DNA of 59,333 bases, taken from assembly GCA_022565795.1 (NCBI GenBank), contig JAIUMA010000009.1, positions 24,001 through 83,333 on the forward strand. The letters run 5' to 3'. A program made the translations under genes and the position numbers. This document shows positions 51,252 through 59,333 of the stretch, piece after piece. The stretch's first letter is position 1. The number at the start of each line of letters is the position of its first letter. The notes beneath the pieces were generated by a model. That model was not told where the DNA came from. It saw only the letters and a program-made list of their open reading frames with translations, and did no database searches. The DNA is from Balneolia bacterium (lineage in GTDB: Bacteria; Bacteroidota; Rhodothermia; Balneolales; Cyclonatronaceae).

Positions 51252-52277
51252 ATGTTTATTAAAAAAGTAACATCACTCACGATTAAGACGCTTAGCCTGG
51301 TTGCGCTGATGCTGCTGGTTGGTGCATCAGACACCGTGCAGGCGCAAAGTATTCTGCCAAGTCTCGGGGGATCGAGATCGGGTACTTCCGGCTTTCAGTT
51401 CGTGAAGATTAACCCTGATGCCCGTTCTGCTGGTTTGGGTAGCTCAAGCGTAGCTGATGCCATCGACGGATCGGCCCTATACTTCAACCCGGCCCTTGCG
51501 GCTCAGCTAGACCGTAATCAGGTTTATTTGGGGCACACGCAGTATTTCGCCGACATTTCTCTAAACTACGCCAGCTACATCCACCGCTACAGAGGCATGG
51601 CCTTTGGCGGATCGCTCATGTATCTGGATTCCGGCGAAATGGACGTCACGAATGAGTTCAATCCCTTTGGTACTGGGCAAACCTTCCGTACGGTTCACCT
51701 TGCAGCTGGTCTGACGTTCGCGCAGGAACTCACTAACCTGTTTAGTTACGGCATATCAGTAAAATACCTGGACGAACGTATTGAAGAAGTGGAGTCACAA
51801 ACGGTTGTTTTTGATGTTGGATTCTTCTATCGCGTAGGTGATACCGGGCTTCGTTTTGCCGTTGGATTGAACAATTTCGGCCTGGATGCATCACCAAGTG
51901 GTGAGTCTAGCCGGCAAACCCTCGATGGCGTTGTTATTGAAACGGATTTTGAAGACGTGTCTCCACCAACCACGTTCATGCTTGGTGCAGCCTATGATCT
52001 CTACTCTACCGACAACTTTGACCTGCTTGGCACAGCACAGATAACAAATCCAAGTGATAATGCAGAGCAGTTTAGCTTCGGTATGGAGTTGGCGTATCTC
52101 AACCAGTTTTATGTTCGTGCCGGATATGAGTTTGGTGTGGATGAAGCCCGTCTGCCAAGTTTTGGAGTAGGTTTCGATCTCCCTATTCTGGGTTATGGTC
52201 TGGGCCTCGACTACGGCTTCAGCACGCGTCAGTACCTTGGAAGCCTGCACAGATTTTCCCTCAAGTTTAATCTTTGA
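51252..52277 (+). CDS. PorV/PorQ-like outer-membrane barrel protein
   Basis: 341 residues with a signal peptide ending DTVQAQ and the family opening FQFVKINPDARSAGLGSSSVADAIDGSALYFNPAL (about 44-80), the UPF0164/PorV pattern. A series of amphipathic beta strands follows and the chain ends in FSLKFNL. PorV shuttles T9SS substrates to the attachment complex and PorQ acts in cargo release. Here a PorV-type gene sits with two T9SS-tagged proteins, suggesting a dedicated helper. It follows the receptor by 14 bp and leads into the propeller lipoprotein gene. Which Por subfamily it belongs to is not determined. Confidence 0.85.
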   Translation: MFIKKVTSLTIKTLSLVALMLLVGASDTVQAQSILPSLGGSRSGTSGFQFVKINPDARSAGLGSSSVADAIDGSALYFNPALAAQLDRNQVYLGHTQYFADISLNYASYIHRYRGMAFGGSLMYLDSGEMDVTNEFNPFGTGQTFRTVHLAAGLTFAQELTNLFSYGISVKYLDERIEEVESQTVVFDVGFFYRVGDTGLRFAVGLNNFGLDASPSGESSRQTLDGVVIETDFEDVSPPTTFMLGAAYDLYSTDNFDLLGTAQITNPSDNAEQFSFGMELAYLNQFYVRAGYEFGVDEARLPSFGVGFDLPILGYGLGLDYGFSTRQYLGSLHRFSLKFNL

Positions 52278-52297
52278 TTTTTTTACCGCTTAGTATT

Positions 52298-53587
52298 ATG
52301 AAGCAACGTATTGTAGTATTACTGCTCGTCTTAGTTGGCTCCGCCTATATCTTCACGGCCTGTGATGATCTGTTCGGTTCCAAGCAAGACAGTATCACAG
52401 ATGAAATCTTCAGGGACGGAGAACAAGATCCCAATCTAATTGTAGAAGACGTTGGCTACGTAGCCCTTCTTCCATTTTGGTCCGGTTTCGATAACCCGAC
52501 AGACGTTTTTGTCGGATATGATGAACTTGTGTATATAACTGATAGTGAAGGCCTGCATGTACTTGACCGCGCCGGTCGTAACTACTCTACGATTCCATTG
52601 CGCGGAGCGGTTTCTGTTACTCAGGATCGTCTTCTCAACGTATACGTGGCTGCACGTATCGATACAGTTATTACTGCAGTTGATCCAAACAGAGTATGGG
52701 ATCTTCCGGCGGTCTACAAGATCAGAAACGCCAACGGAGCGGGTCCGCTTGAGTTTATTCAGACGATGGTTCATCCGTTTATGGATGCCAGCCGCTCAAC
52801 CACAGCATCGCAGCGCGGACGCCTCAACGACAATCCGGACAGCGATGAAAATGTGGAAATCACAGGTCTTGCAACGCTTGCCAATAATGATTTGTACGTA
52901 ACCCGCCGCGGGCCTCGTAATCAAACCGGCCAGGCTGTGGCGCAAGATAATACGGTGCTTCTTTTTGCCCGTACTACAGATTCTGAGGGCAATCTAACCG
53001 ACATCATGCGCAATACGAGCCAAATTCGTACGCTCAACCCCAACACGCCGTCTCTGCTTAGCGCTATCGACGTGAGCGCTATTGCCTCCTTCGCCACACC
53101 TCCGCAGCGTGATAATGTGCCGGCAGAGCGCAGCTTTCTAATTGCACAGGGTAACGAAGACCGTGAAATTCCATTTCGGGTTCTTTGGATAAATGCCGTA
53201 CAAACTCCGGATGGTCTTGAGTACCGCTCGAACCCGCAGCTTCTGGCTCAGGATACCACGCTTGCTGACTCTTTCCTATACGAGCAGGATAAGTTCAGAA
53301 GTCCGTCAGGTATTGCTTTTTCGGGTGACGAGCGTGCACATATCTTCATCACCGATGCGGTAACCGACAGTCTCTATCTGTTCCAGTCGAACGGTATTGA
53401 GGGCGTGAATCCTCCGGCCGGTTCTTCTGCTACACGTGCCATCAATGTTTCTTTTGGCGGTACGGGCAGCGGACCTCGTGAGTTCCGCGACCCGAGCGGC
53501 GTTGCCTACTTCCGCCGTATCGTATATGTGGCTGATAAGGGGAATAATCGTATTGCCCGCTACAGACTGAACACTGACTTTGAATAG
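52298..53587 (+). CDS. Lipoprotein with NHL-type beta-propeller
   Basis: About 429 residues from the ATG at 52298, which gives a clean signal peptide and lipobox (IFTAC, Cys22); the frame is open to a TTG 8 codons earlier that overlaps the barrel gene. The mature part has NHL/6-bladed-propeller features: FDNPTDVFVGYDELVYITDSEGLHVLDRAGR, IDTVITAVDPNRVWDLPAVYKI, FRSPSGIAFSGDERAHIFITDAVTD and EFRDPSGVAYFRRIVYVADKGNNRIARY, each a blade repeat. Such domains bind proteins or sugars. It is the last gene of the cluster, followed 24 bp later by a strong terminator. Confidence 0.8.
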   Translation: MKQRIVVLLLVLVGSAYIFTACDDLFGSKQDSITDEIFRDGEQDPNLIVEDVGYVALLPFWSGFDNPTDVFVGYDELVYITDSEGLHVLDRAGRNYSTIPLRGAVSVTQDRLLNVYVAARIDTVITAVDPNRVWDLPAVYKIRNANGAGPLEFIQTMVHPFMDASRSTTASQRGRLNDNPDSDENVEITGLATLANNDLYVTRRGPRNQTGQAVAQDNTVLLFARTTDSEGNLTDIMRNTSQIRTLNPNTPSLLSAIDVSAIASFATPPQRDNVPAERSFLIAQGNEDREIPFRVLWINAVQTPDGLEYRSNPQLLAQDTTLADSFLYEQDKFRSPSGIAFSGDERAHIFITDAVTDSLYLFQSNGIEGVNPPAGSSATRAINVSFGGTGSGPREFRDPSGVAYFRRIVYVADKGNNRIARYRLNTDFE

Positions 53588-53610
53588 ATTCAGGCAAATT
53601 GATTAAGTAC

Positions 53611-53646
53611 AAAAAGAGCCGTCAGATTCATCTGGCGGCTCTTTTT
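53611..53646 (+). terminator. Strong terminator closing the secretory cluster
   Basis: AAAAAGAGCCGTCAGA pairs with TCTGGCGGCTCTTTTT (one G-T type change) around a 4-nt loop, with T tract. It lies 24 bp after the propeller gene stop. Confidence 0.92.
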
Positions 53647-53708
53647 GATTTAAGCCCTGATGCTTCAGGCACATTCTGCGCTAAAACGGGCATGTGCAAT
53701 TAGCGGCG

Positions 53709-53747
53709 AAAAAACAAAGGCCACCCCGGATAAGCCGGAGCAGCCTT
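53709..53747 (-). terminator. Terminator after the LolA-like gene
   Basis: On the minus strand AAGGCTGCTCCGG pairs with CCGGGGTGGCCTT (with G-T wobbles) around a 5-nt loop and runs into TGTTTTTT. It is about 55 bp past the stop of the 53804 gene. Confidence 0.75.
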
Positions 53748-53803
53748 CTGTTCAGTTCAGGTCTCACGTGAAGACCTTCACTTTAAAAATAATTACGGGG
53801 ACC

Positions 53804-54640
53804 TTACGGATTAACCTGCACATTCGTAATGCGCATGGTCATGCCGCCGGGGCCTTCACCAGCCATCATCTGCTGGAACTGTTCGATTTGAGGCCCCATT
53901 TGCTGCATAATCATATCGCGCTGGGCTTCAGGCATGTTTTCGAGCTCACGCATCAGCTCTTCCATTGCCGCCATTCCTTCAGCCATTTCTGCATCTGAGA
54001 TCATATCCTGCCAGCCGTCGATTTCAATGCGGGTTTTCATGGCAATAGGCATTCCGTTGAAGGTCTCGTAATCCTCCATATACATATTCATGGTGAAGCT
54101 GTTGCCTTCGCTGTTTTCCATAACAAAGCTCATACGGTAAAAGAGCATATCATCCTGGCCTATCCATGCAGTGGCTTCTTTAATTTCACCATCATCCTGG
54201 TCGTCGAACTCATCGCCAAGACCTGCATCCATGTCGAGCTGTTCGAATACAGCAGGGTCGTCTACTACGATTTTATACATAGCCCGACCGTCTACGCGCT
54301 CAGATGTAATGCTTCTGGCACCGTTAATAAACGTATAAATTTCGGAGGTGCCATATCCAAATATTGCAGCCATTTCATCTTCATCCTCATCTTCGGGCAG
54401 GAGTACAGGAGCGCCGTCTACCACTTCCTTCCGGTAGTAGGCGGTAGACTCACCAAGCATTTCATATTCGGTTGTAATGGCAATTCGGTCGATATTGGCA
54501 AGGTATCCGGCGCTGGCTTGCTGTAATCGTTCGGCAAGCTGGGAAGGGGAAGGTTGAGCAGAAGCGTAAAAGGGCAAAAGCACCAGACCGCAGTACATAA
54601 TACAGCTTAGTAAAGCAGAGTTTTTAATTGAAGGAGACAT
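53804..54640 (-). CDS. Secreted beta-rich protein, LolA/LolB-like fold, with glutamate/methionine-rich C-terminus
   Basis: 278 residues. Signal peptide (YCGLVLLPFYASAQ). The mature protein starts LAERLQQASAGYLANIDRIAITTEYEML, then beta-rich stretches (EIYTFINGARSITSERVDGRAMYKIVVDD, TAWIGQDDMLFYRMSFVMENSEGNSFTMNMYMEDYETFNGMPIAMKTRIE, residues about 85-215) reminiscent of the LolA/outer-membrane-lipoprotein-sorting-like half-barrel. The end is a helical methionine/glutamate-rich segment (AEMAEGMAAMEELMRELENMPEAQRDMIMQQM). No conserved catalytic motif. It may carry a hydrophobic ligand or sense the envelope state. Its own terminator follows. Confidence 0.65.
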   Translation of the reverse strand: MSPSIKNSALLSCIMYCGLVLLPFYASAQPSPSQLAERLQQASAGYLANIDRIAITTEYEMLGESTAYYRKEVVDGAPVLLPEDEDEDEMAAIFGYGTSEIYTFINGARSITSERVDGRAMYKIVVDDPAVFEQLDMDAGLGDEFDDQDDGEIKEATAWIGQDDMLFYRMSFVMENSEGNSFTMNMYMEDYETFNGMPIAMKTRIEIDGWQDMISDAEMAEGMAAMEELMRELENMPEAQRDMIMQQMGPQIEQFQQMMAGEGPGGMTMRITNVQVNP

Positions 54641-54845
54641 AGGTTTAGTAAATTAATTACAGTTGGTTAGGTGCATTACTTCACTAATAAAATGAAATTA
54701 ATGCTACATCGCAAGATGTTCACGGTCAAATGCGTATTTATTCTCTATTCATGTTCAAACATAAAGCTGCTGTTTTTTAAAGTGCACAGCTGTATTATAC
54801 CGTATGTAAATCATTTAAGAGTACCATCATCACAAAAAAAAGGCA

Positions 54846-57041
54846 TTGAAAATGAATCGCTATTACTGTTGGGTAGTATATGTTGGTATAGTATTGTTTG
54901 CTGCAGGCTGTGCGGCCTCATCTGAAGCAACTTATCCGGAAACGGAACACGTCAGCGAGGTACAGACTGCACCCAAAGTACAGATGGAGTTTCCGTCCCG
55001 TATTTACCCTGTAGTTGAGCCCGGTCGTTTCGACAACGGAAAAATGTGGACCTTCGAACACGCTCCGGCTGACTATTTCGAGGAGGAGTACAACCTCACC
55101 CTTACAGACGACTGGATTACCCAAGCTATGCGGGGAAGCGTACGGCTTCCTAACTGTACGGGCTCATTTGTGAGCAGCAGAGGCCTTATACTCACCAATC
55201 ATCACTGCACGAGAGAAGAGGTCACGGCCGTAACACAAAACGGGGAAAACCTTGCGGAGGAGGGCTTCTACGCGGTTGATCTGAGTGATGAGCGCCGGAT
55301 TCCTGACTTTTATGTGGATCAGGTGATTGCAATTGAAGACGTAACCGAAGAAATTTACGCGGCTTTGGAAGGTGTGCAGGGCAGACAGCAAACTGTACAA
55401 GCCATCGAACAGGCCAGACAGGCCGTTGCCGACCGTATCGACGCCGCATTCGACGATGAGTCTGTGTTTACAGACGTGGTAGCTCTCTACAACGGAGCGC
55501 TCTATTCGGCCTATACCTTCAAAAGGTATGATGATATTCGCCTGGTGATGGCCCCCGAGCTCGAAGTCGGCTATTTTGGCGGCGACCCCGACAATTTTAC
55601 TTATCCAAGGTATACGCTGGATATGGCATTCCTGCGCGCGTATGAAAACGATGAGCCGCTTCATTCGGAGTACTATTTCAACTGGTCGCAGTCTGGATCA
55701 GCGGAGGGGGATGCCGTTTTTGTAGTCGGAAATCCCGGATCCACCAGCCGTCTTTACACAGTGGCTCAGCTTGAGTACACCCGCGATGTATCTCACCCGG
55801 CTTTCATTAGCCTGCTGGAAGAAGTTGTGGACGCCTTCATACATTATGAAAGCGCCAATCCGGTATCTGCGGCGCGGCTTGATCTTCGTAACTACATCTT
55901 CCAGATACAAAATGCGATAAAAGCGTACACCGGCGGACTTGAAACTCTGGAAGACGACTTCTTTATGGGACGCCGAATGCAGTCTGAGCTCGCATTCATA
56001 AACGAGCTTTCTGCCAGTGATGAACTCATGAGCAGATACGGAAATGTGCTGAATGAAATAGAAGACGTAGTGATCGAAAAGTCGGAGGTTTTTGAAACCT
56101 ACTACGCCATGCTCGGAATGAATGCCGGCACGATACTGTCGTCGGGTACGCTTCAGCGTGCGATGCTGGTCGGGAATATCAATAACCACTTGAACAACGG
56201 GAATGAAGAGGCGGCCGGGTTTTATCTCAATCTGATTCCGCAAACGATTGAGTGGCCCGAGGAGCTGGAGAGAAAGCTCATGCTCAGCCGATTCGCGAGA
56301 ATCAAAAACGTCATTTCGGAAATGGATGGTGATGTTGAAAATCCCGTAGCTTTTTCGCGCATTTCCGGTGGGCTGAGCCCCGAAGATCTCGCCGATCTGA
56401 TTATGGCTGAGTCTGCGCTTATGTCTGTCGAAGGAACAATCGGGCTCATCCAGAATGGCGTCGATGACAGCGATCCTGCAGTACTATTTGGCGCACTTTA
56501 TGGCCCGGTAACAGAATACACCATGGGACATGTCGCCGGACTTGAAGATCTGGAAGATGAGCTCAACCGCAGGCTTGGCCGCGCGCGCTACGAAGTGTAC
56601 GGCACCTCTATGCCGCCGGATGCGACATTCTCCATAAGGCTTCAGGACGGCAGGGTAGCAGGCTATGATTACAACGGAACAATTGCGCCCGCCTATACCA
56701 CTTTTTACGGTATGCTGGACCGCCATTTTTCGCACGGTGAAGTTCACCCGTGGTCGTTGCCCTATCGGTGGAGAAACCTCCCCGATTCATTTGACCTGTC
56801 GGCAAAACTAAATCTGGTGACAACTAACGACATTATAGGCGGCAACTCCGGCTCGCCATTGCTGTCAAGAGACCTGAACCTGGTAGGCCTGATCTTCGAC
56901 GGAAATATCGAGTCGCTCTCGGGCGATTTCATCTACACAGATGACTCCGCCCGGGCTATCTCGGTTGATTCCCGGGGTATGCTGGAAGCATTAAGGTATA
57001 TTTACGGAGCAGACCGAATTGTACGCGAGCTCGTAGACTAG
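54846..57041 (+). CDS. S46 family dipeptidyl-peptidase (DPP7-like), lipoprotein
   Basis: 731 residues with a lipobox (LFAAGC, Cys22); known S46 enzymes usually have a plain signal peptide. Catalytic residues: His120 in LTNHHC, the aspartate near GGDPDNFTYPRY, and Ser668 in GGNSGSP. The residue 18 positions after the serine, which sets P1 preference, is Gly686 (LIFDGN); Gly there fits DPP7-type hydrophobic P1, while Arg marks DPP11 acidic preference. A helical cap lies between the two halves of the chymotrypsin fold. It releases dipeptides from oligopeptides, likely at the outer membrane or periplasm, for amino-acid growth. The gene could also start at the ATG two codons later. Confidence 0.92.
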   Translation: MKMNRYYCWVVYVGIVLFAAGCAASSEATYPETEHVSEVQTAPKVQMEFPSRIYPVVEPGRFDNGKMWTFEHAPADYFEEEYNLTLTDDWITQAMRGSVRLPNCTGSFVSSRGLILTNHHCTREEVTAVTQNGENLAEEGFYAVDLSDERRIPDFYVDQVIAIEDVTEEIYAALEGVQGRQQTVQAIEQARQAVADRIDAAFDDESVFTDVVALYNGALYSAYTFKRYDDIRLVMAPELEVGYFGGDPDNFTYPRYTLDMAFLRAYENDEPLHSEYYFNWSQSGSAEGDAVFVVGNPGSTSRLYTVAQLEYTRDVSHPAFISLLEEVVDAFIHYESANPVSAARLDLRNYIFQIQNAIKAYTGGLETLEDDFFMGRRMQSELAFINELSASDELMSRYGNVLNEIEDVVIEKSEVFETYYAMLGMNAGTILSSGTLQRAMLVGNINNHLNNGNEEAAGFYLNLIPQTIEWPEELERKLMLSRFARIKNVISEMDGDVENPVAFSRISGGLSPEDLADLIMAESALMSVEGTIGLIQNGVDDSDPAVLFGALYGPVTEYTMGHVAGLEDLEDELNRRLGRARYEVYGTSMPPDATFSIRLQDGRVAGYDYNGTIAPAYTTFYGMLDRHFSHGEVHPWSLPYRWRNLPDSFDLSAKLNLVTTNDIIGGNSGSPLLSRDLNLVGLIFDGNIESLSGDFIYTDDSARAISVDSRGMLEALRYIYGADRIVRELVD

Positions 57042-57063
57042 AGGTCGAATAGCTATGGACATA

Positions 57064-57102
57064 AAAAAGGCCGGTCATGCCATGCGCATGACCGGCCTTT
57101 TT
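57064..57102. terminator. Bidirectional terminator between S46 peptidase and DoxX genes
   Basis: AAAAAGGCCGGTCATGC and GCATGACCGGCCTTTTT form a 17-bp perfect stem around a 5-nt loop with T tracts on both strands, midway between the two convergent genes. Confidence 0.95.
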
Positions 57103-57119
57103 AGTTTCAGAAATCAGAA

Positions 57120-57554
57120 CTATGATTCTGATCGGCGTTTTTTCTTAAAGTAGCTGTCTAAGGACCACTTACGTGCTCCTACAAAAAACAACCCAAGAAA
57201 TACGATTCCAAGTTCAATCGGATAGGCTACATGCGGTATAAAATCATCACCCTGAGCGATGTGCATGGTTGCCGCAACAATCATCGTACTTAGAAGTAAT
57301 AGCGCTGCAATACGGTGAAAGAACCCTAGTATTAGCAAAATGCCGCCAAAAAATTCTGCAAATGCGGCCATGAAACCCCAAAACATGGGTGCAAACGTAA
57401 TGCCGAAGTTACCCATTGCTCCGCCAAGTCCTGTCCACATTTCGGGACCACCCATTATTTTGGGGAATCCATGGAGCATAATCATAAAGCCGATGCCGAC
57501 CCGAATAATCAGGAAGCCAATTTCGCGAAGTGTATCAGAGAAGTAAAAAAACAT
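57120..57554 (-). CDS. DoxX family membrane protein
   Basis: 144 residues with four membrane helices. Family features: LRVG-like opening (EIGFLIIRVGIGFMIMLHGFPKIMGGPEMWTGLG, about 10-43), AEFFGGILLILGFFHRIAALLLLSTM (68-93) and the C-terminal helix (YPIELGIVFLGLFFVGARKWSLDSYF). DoxX-type proteins of unknown mechanism are linked to redox or disulphide stress in some bacteria and occur next to quinone oxidases in archaea. Here it has no partner. Single gene between two terminators. Confidence 0.9.
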   Translation of the reverse strand: MFFYFSDTLREIGFLIIRVGIGFMIMLHGFPKIMGGPEMWTGLGGAMGNFGITFAPMFWGFMAAFAEFFGGILLILGFFHRIAALLLLSTMIVAATMHIAQGDDFIPHVAYPIELGIVFLGLFFVGARKWSLDSYFKKKRRSES

Positions 57555-57644
57555 AGGTTAGGAATTTGAGAGATTAACTTAGTTGTTTAAACAACAATTA
57601 AATATAAGAAGTATTTTACTCACATATTCATTCCCGCAAACACA

Positions 57645-57675
57645 AAAAAAAGGCCGAATCATTCAGACCCGGCCT
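57645..57675 (-). terminator. Terminator after the OmpA-family gene
   Basis: On the minus strand AGGCCG pairs with CGGCCT, enclosing a GGTCTGAATGATT loop with further pairing (TC/GA), and is followed by eight T residues. It lies 21 bp past the stop of the OmpA-family gene. Confidence 0.85.
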
Positions 57676-57696
57676 GGAAAATTTAAACTTTTGAAA

Positions 57697-58359
57697 TTAT
57701 TGATTTTCAGCTTCTTCGCGGAACTCTTCTGAAGCGATAATAATAATTTCAACACGGCGGTTCAGAGCACGGCCTTCGTCGGTATCGTTATCGGCGATAG
57801 GCTCGGTTTCGCCACGGCCTTCAACAACCAGACGGCCTCTGTCAACTCCAATAGAAGACAGGTAGTTTACCGCTGACTGAGCCCGACGCTCGCTGAGGCC
57901 CTGATTGTAGGTGGCAGAACCAATGGAGTCGGTATGCCCGATTACAACTACATCGGTATTGTCGTAGCGGTCGAGGCTGTTGGCCAGCGATTGCAGGTTG
58001 GTCTGCGCTGTTGGCGAAAGCGTTGCCGAATCGAATCCGAACAAGAGGCCCGAATCGAACTTAATGGCAATGGCTTCACCAACGCGCTCGATGGTTGCGC
58101 CTTCAATTTCATCTTCCAGCTCCTCGGCCTGACGATCCATTTGTGAGCCAATGATTGCACCTGCTGCACCTCCAATTACCGCTCCGATGATAGCGCCTTT
58201 AGCAGTATCACCTAACGCGGCTCCGGCAATAGCTCCGGCAGCTCCGCCGGCACCTGCGCCAATTAATGCTCCCTGTCCGGTAGTGGAACAACCCACGAGG
58301 CCGAGCATGGAAACGATGCAAATCACTTTAAAGATTGAAGATTGTGTAATAGCTTTCAT
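57697..58359 (-). CDS. OmpA-family lipoprotein with glycine-zipper domain
   Basis: 220 residues. Lipobox GLVGC (Cys24), a glycine/alanine-rich zipper (GALIGAGAGGAAGAIAGAALGD and GAIIGAVIGGAAGAIIGSQMD, about 30-73), then an OmpA-C peptidoglycan-binding domain (FDSATLSPTAQTNLQSLANSL, VIGHTDSIGSATYNQGLSERRAQSAVNYL, VEGRGETEPI...RALNRRVEIII). The conserved Asp (HTDSIG) and Arg (NRRVEI) that bind diaminopimelate are present. It links the outer membrane to the wall, similar to YiaD-type proteins. Single gene, divergent from the DUF389 gene with a shared 165-bp spacer; its terminator is downstream. Confidence 0.92.
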   Translation of the reverse strand: MKAITQSSIFKVICIVSMLGLVGCSTTGQGALIGAGAGGAAGAIAGAALGDTAKGAIIGAVIGGAAGAIIGSQMDRQAEELEDEIEGATIERVGEAIAIKFDSGLLFGFDSATLSPTAQTNLQSLANSLDRYDNTDVVVIGHTDSIGSATYNQGLSERRAQSAVNYLSSIGVDRGRLVVEGRGETEPIADNDTDEGRALNRRVEIIIIASEEFREEAENQ

Positions 58360-58524
58360 AGGTTAAGTAAGGATAAGTTGAAAATTGAGTTATTTATCAC
58401 AGGTAAAATCATTAACATAATGTCGGATGATGCTAGATCTTAACGACCATTATGCTGGCACAATTTACAAAATTGAACCATAACCTTAACCTGTTACACC
58501 TCATTTAATTGCATTGCCTAACGT

Positions 58525-59333
58525 ATGGCTCTGAGACTAATAGAAATTTACGCACCGCCGGAAAAACCTGAAATGGATGAAGCCCTCGATAAGGCCAATA
58601 TGGTCGATATGTGGGTGAGTAACCTGGATAATGGCGGCAAGGTAATCAGGGTGCTTTGTGAAGTCGAATATTCAGAAAGTATCATTACCGAAGCTTCTGA
58701 AATGGGGGAAGGCTTCGATAAGTTCAGAGTGGTGCTGCTTGGGGTGGAGGCGACAATTCCCAAAGTGGAAGTTGATGAAGATGCCGAAGAGTCGAAAAAC
58801 AAGTACAGCTCCGGGATCCGGCCGTCGGGTTATCCGGAGGTGCCGGATGAGCGGGATAAAGTACACCGTATCTCCACAGTTGAGATGTATGAAGACGTAA
58901 AGGAAATGGTTGACCTTTCCTGGATCTACATCACCCTAACGATTATGAGTACTATCGTGGCGGCCACGGGAATGATCAGGGATAACCCGGCAATCGTAAT
59001 CGGTGCCATGGTTATTGCACCGCTTTTGGGCCCGAACGTGGGCTTGTGCCTGTCAACGACGCTTGGTGATCAGCGATTGCTTACACGATCACTCAAGTCT
59101 CTGGTGAGCGGTTTTACGCTTGCCTTTCTCTTATCCGTAGCGATGGGGGTTATAATCACCTTCGGTATTGAAACGCCCGAATTGTTTTCTCGAACGGAGG
59201 TTTCCTTTGGGGATATTGCCCTCGGAGCCGCAGCCGGTATTGCAGGCGTGCTTTCTTTCACCCGGGGTATTTCTGCGGCTGTAATCGGGGTGATGGTTGC
59301 CGTGGCTCTTCTGCCTCCGCTGGTTGCAACCGG
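58525..59333 (+). CDS. DUF389 (TIGR00341-like) membrane protein, 3' end outside the window
   Basis: The frame opens at the ATG at 58525 and runs without a stop to the window edge, 269 complete codons. The N-terminal 110 residues are soluble (MALRLIEIYAPPEKPEMDE, VEVDEDAEESKNKY). The DUF389 membrane region starts with LSWIYITLTIMSTIVAATGMIRDNPAIVIGAMVIAPLLGPNVGLCLSTTLGD (about residues 132-182), followed by SVAMGVIITFG and the SRTEVSFGDIALGAAAGIAGVLSFTRGISAAVIGVMVAVALLPPLVAT run. Function of the family is unknown; some members are reported in outer-layer or stress contexts. Divergent from the OmpA-family gene. Confidence 0.9.
   Translation, partial: MALRLIEIYAPPEKPEMDEALDKANMVDMWVSNLDNGGKVIRVLCEVEYSESIITEASEMGEGFDKFRVVLLGVEATIPKVEVDEDAEESKNKYSSGIRPSGYPEVPDERDKVHRISTVEMYEDVKEMVDLSWIYITLTIMSTIVAATGMIRDNPAIVIGAMVIAPLLGPNVGLCLSTTLGDQRLLTRSLKSLVSGFTLAFLLSVAMGVIITFGIETPELFSRTEVSFGDIALGAAAGIAGVLSFTRGISAAVIGVMVAVALLPPLVAT

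Noticed and set aside
1-59333. CRISPR arrays, transposons, prophage, rRNA or tRNA genes
   Set aside because: I looked for repeated short units, transposase or integrase motifs, and tRNA-like cloverleaf ends and saw none; only diverged tandem paralogues (36416-38024) are repetitive.

Overview
The window looks like chromosomal DNA of a free-living, Gram-negative member of the Bacteroidota/Balneolota side of the FCB group; Balneolota is my best guess. The basis is mixed. Two proteins end in a type IX secretion (T9SS) sorting domain with the NYPNPFNPTT box, and a third ends in a variant of it. There are PorV-like and SusC/TonB-type outer-membrane proteins. Small lineage-typical families are present (DUF4292 lipoprotein, DUF3098, zinc-less DksA/TraR, the 'asparagine synthetase B'-like secreted protein, S46 peptidase). 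Promoters, where visible, fit the TAnnTTTG -7 box of this phylum. I see no rRNA, tRNA, CRISPR array, transposase, integrase or phage gene. Only the last gene is cut by the window edge.

Layout. 1-6.4 kb: radC, AMP nucleosidase (amn), a Nudix hydrolase with an altered Nudix box, a solitary AbiEi-antitoxin-like winged-helix protein, a membrane protein with an S4-like arginine helix, a signal-less NMT1/THI5-like binding protein and a small membrane protein. 6.5-13.3 kb, minus strand: a tight gene train with overlapping ends. It encodes a TPR lipoprotein, an LMW-type phosphatase and a fructosamine-kinase homologue (a likely protein-deglycation pair), a signal-less BtuF-like protein, a large TPR protein, a DUF4292 lipoprotein and an EnvC-like murein hydrolase activator. 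13.4-18.2 kb, plus strand: ileS (with a GXHH instead of HXGH signature), a DksA-like regulator, lspA with a charged tail, and a SufU-like scaffold. 18.3-34.3 kb: Ppx/GppA, GNAT-nitrilase fusion, M20 peptidase, leuS, GH3-family enzyme, citrate synthase, mazG, the 'asparagine synthetase B'-like secreted protein, a TPR protein and maf. 34.5-41.7 kb: a secreted OB-fold/nuclease-phosphatase protein with T9SS tag, three tandem TonB-C-domain lipoproteins, a TPR protein, a dicarboxylate/amino-acid:cation symporter, a DUF92 protein and a DUF3098 protein.

42.0-53.6 kb is the most system-like segment. Six co-directional genes encode two large secreted proteins with C-terminal sorting domains, an Ig/FN3-like lipoprotein with a possible amidotransferase-fold C-terminus, a TonB-dependent receptor, a PorV/PorQ-like barrel and a beta-propeller lipoprotein. 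They are closed by a strong terminator and look like a self-contained cell-surface assembly. 53.8-59.3 kb: a secreted LolA-like protein, an S46 dipeptidyl-peptidase lipoprotein, DoxX, an OmpA lipoprotein, and the start of a DUF389 membrane protein.

Taken together the genes are mostly housekeeping: translation charging, envelope biogenesis, and nucleotide and protein damage clean-up (Nudix, MazG, Maf, AMP nucleosidase, fructosamine kinase/phosphatase). The secretory and outer-membrane loci are the lineage-specific part. The strongest points for follow-up are the GXHH isoleucyl-tRNA synthetase, the kinase/phosphatase deglycation pair, the six-gene T9SS/TonB cluster, the tandem TonB-C lipoproteins and the pore-less voltage-sensor-like protein.
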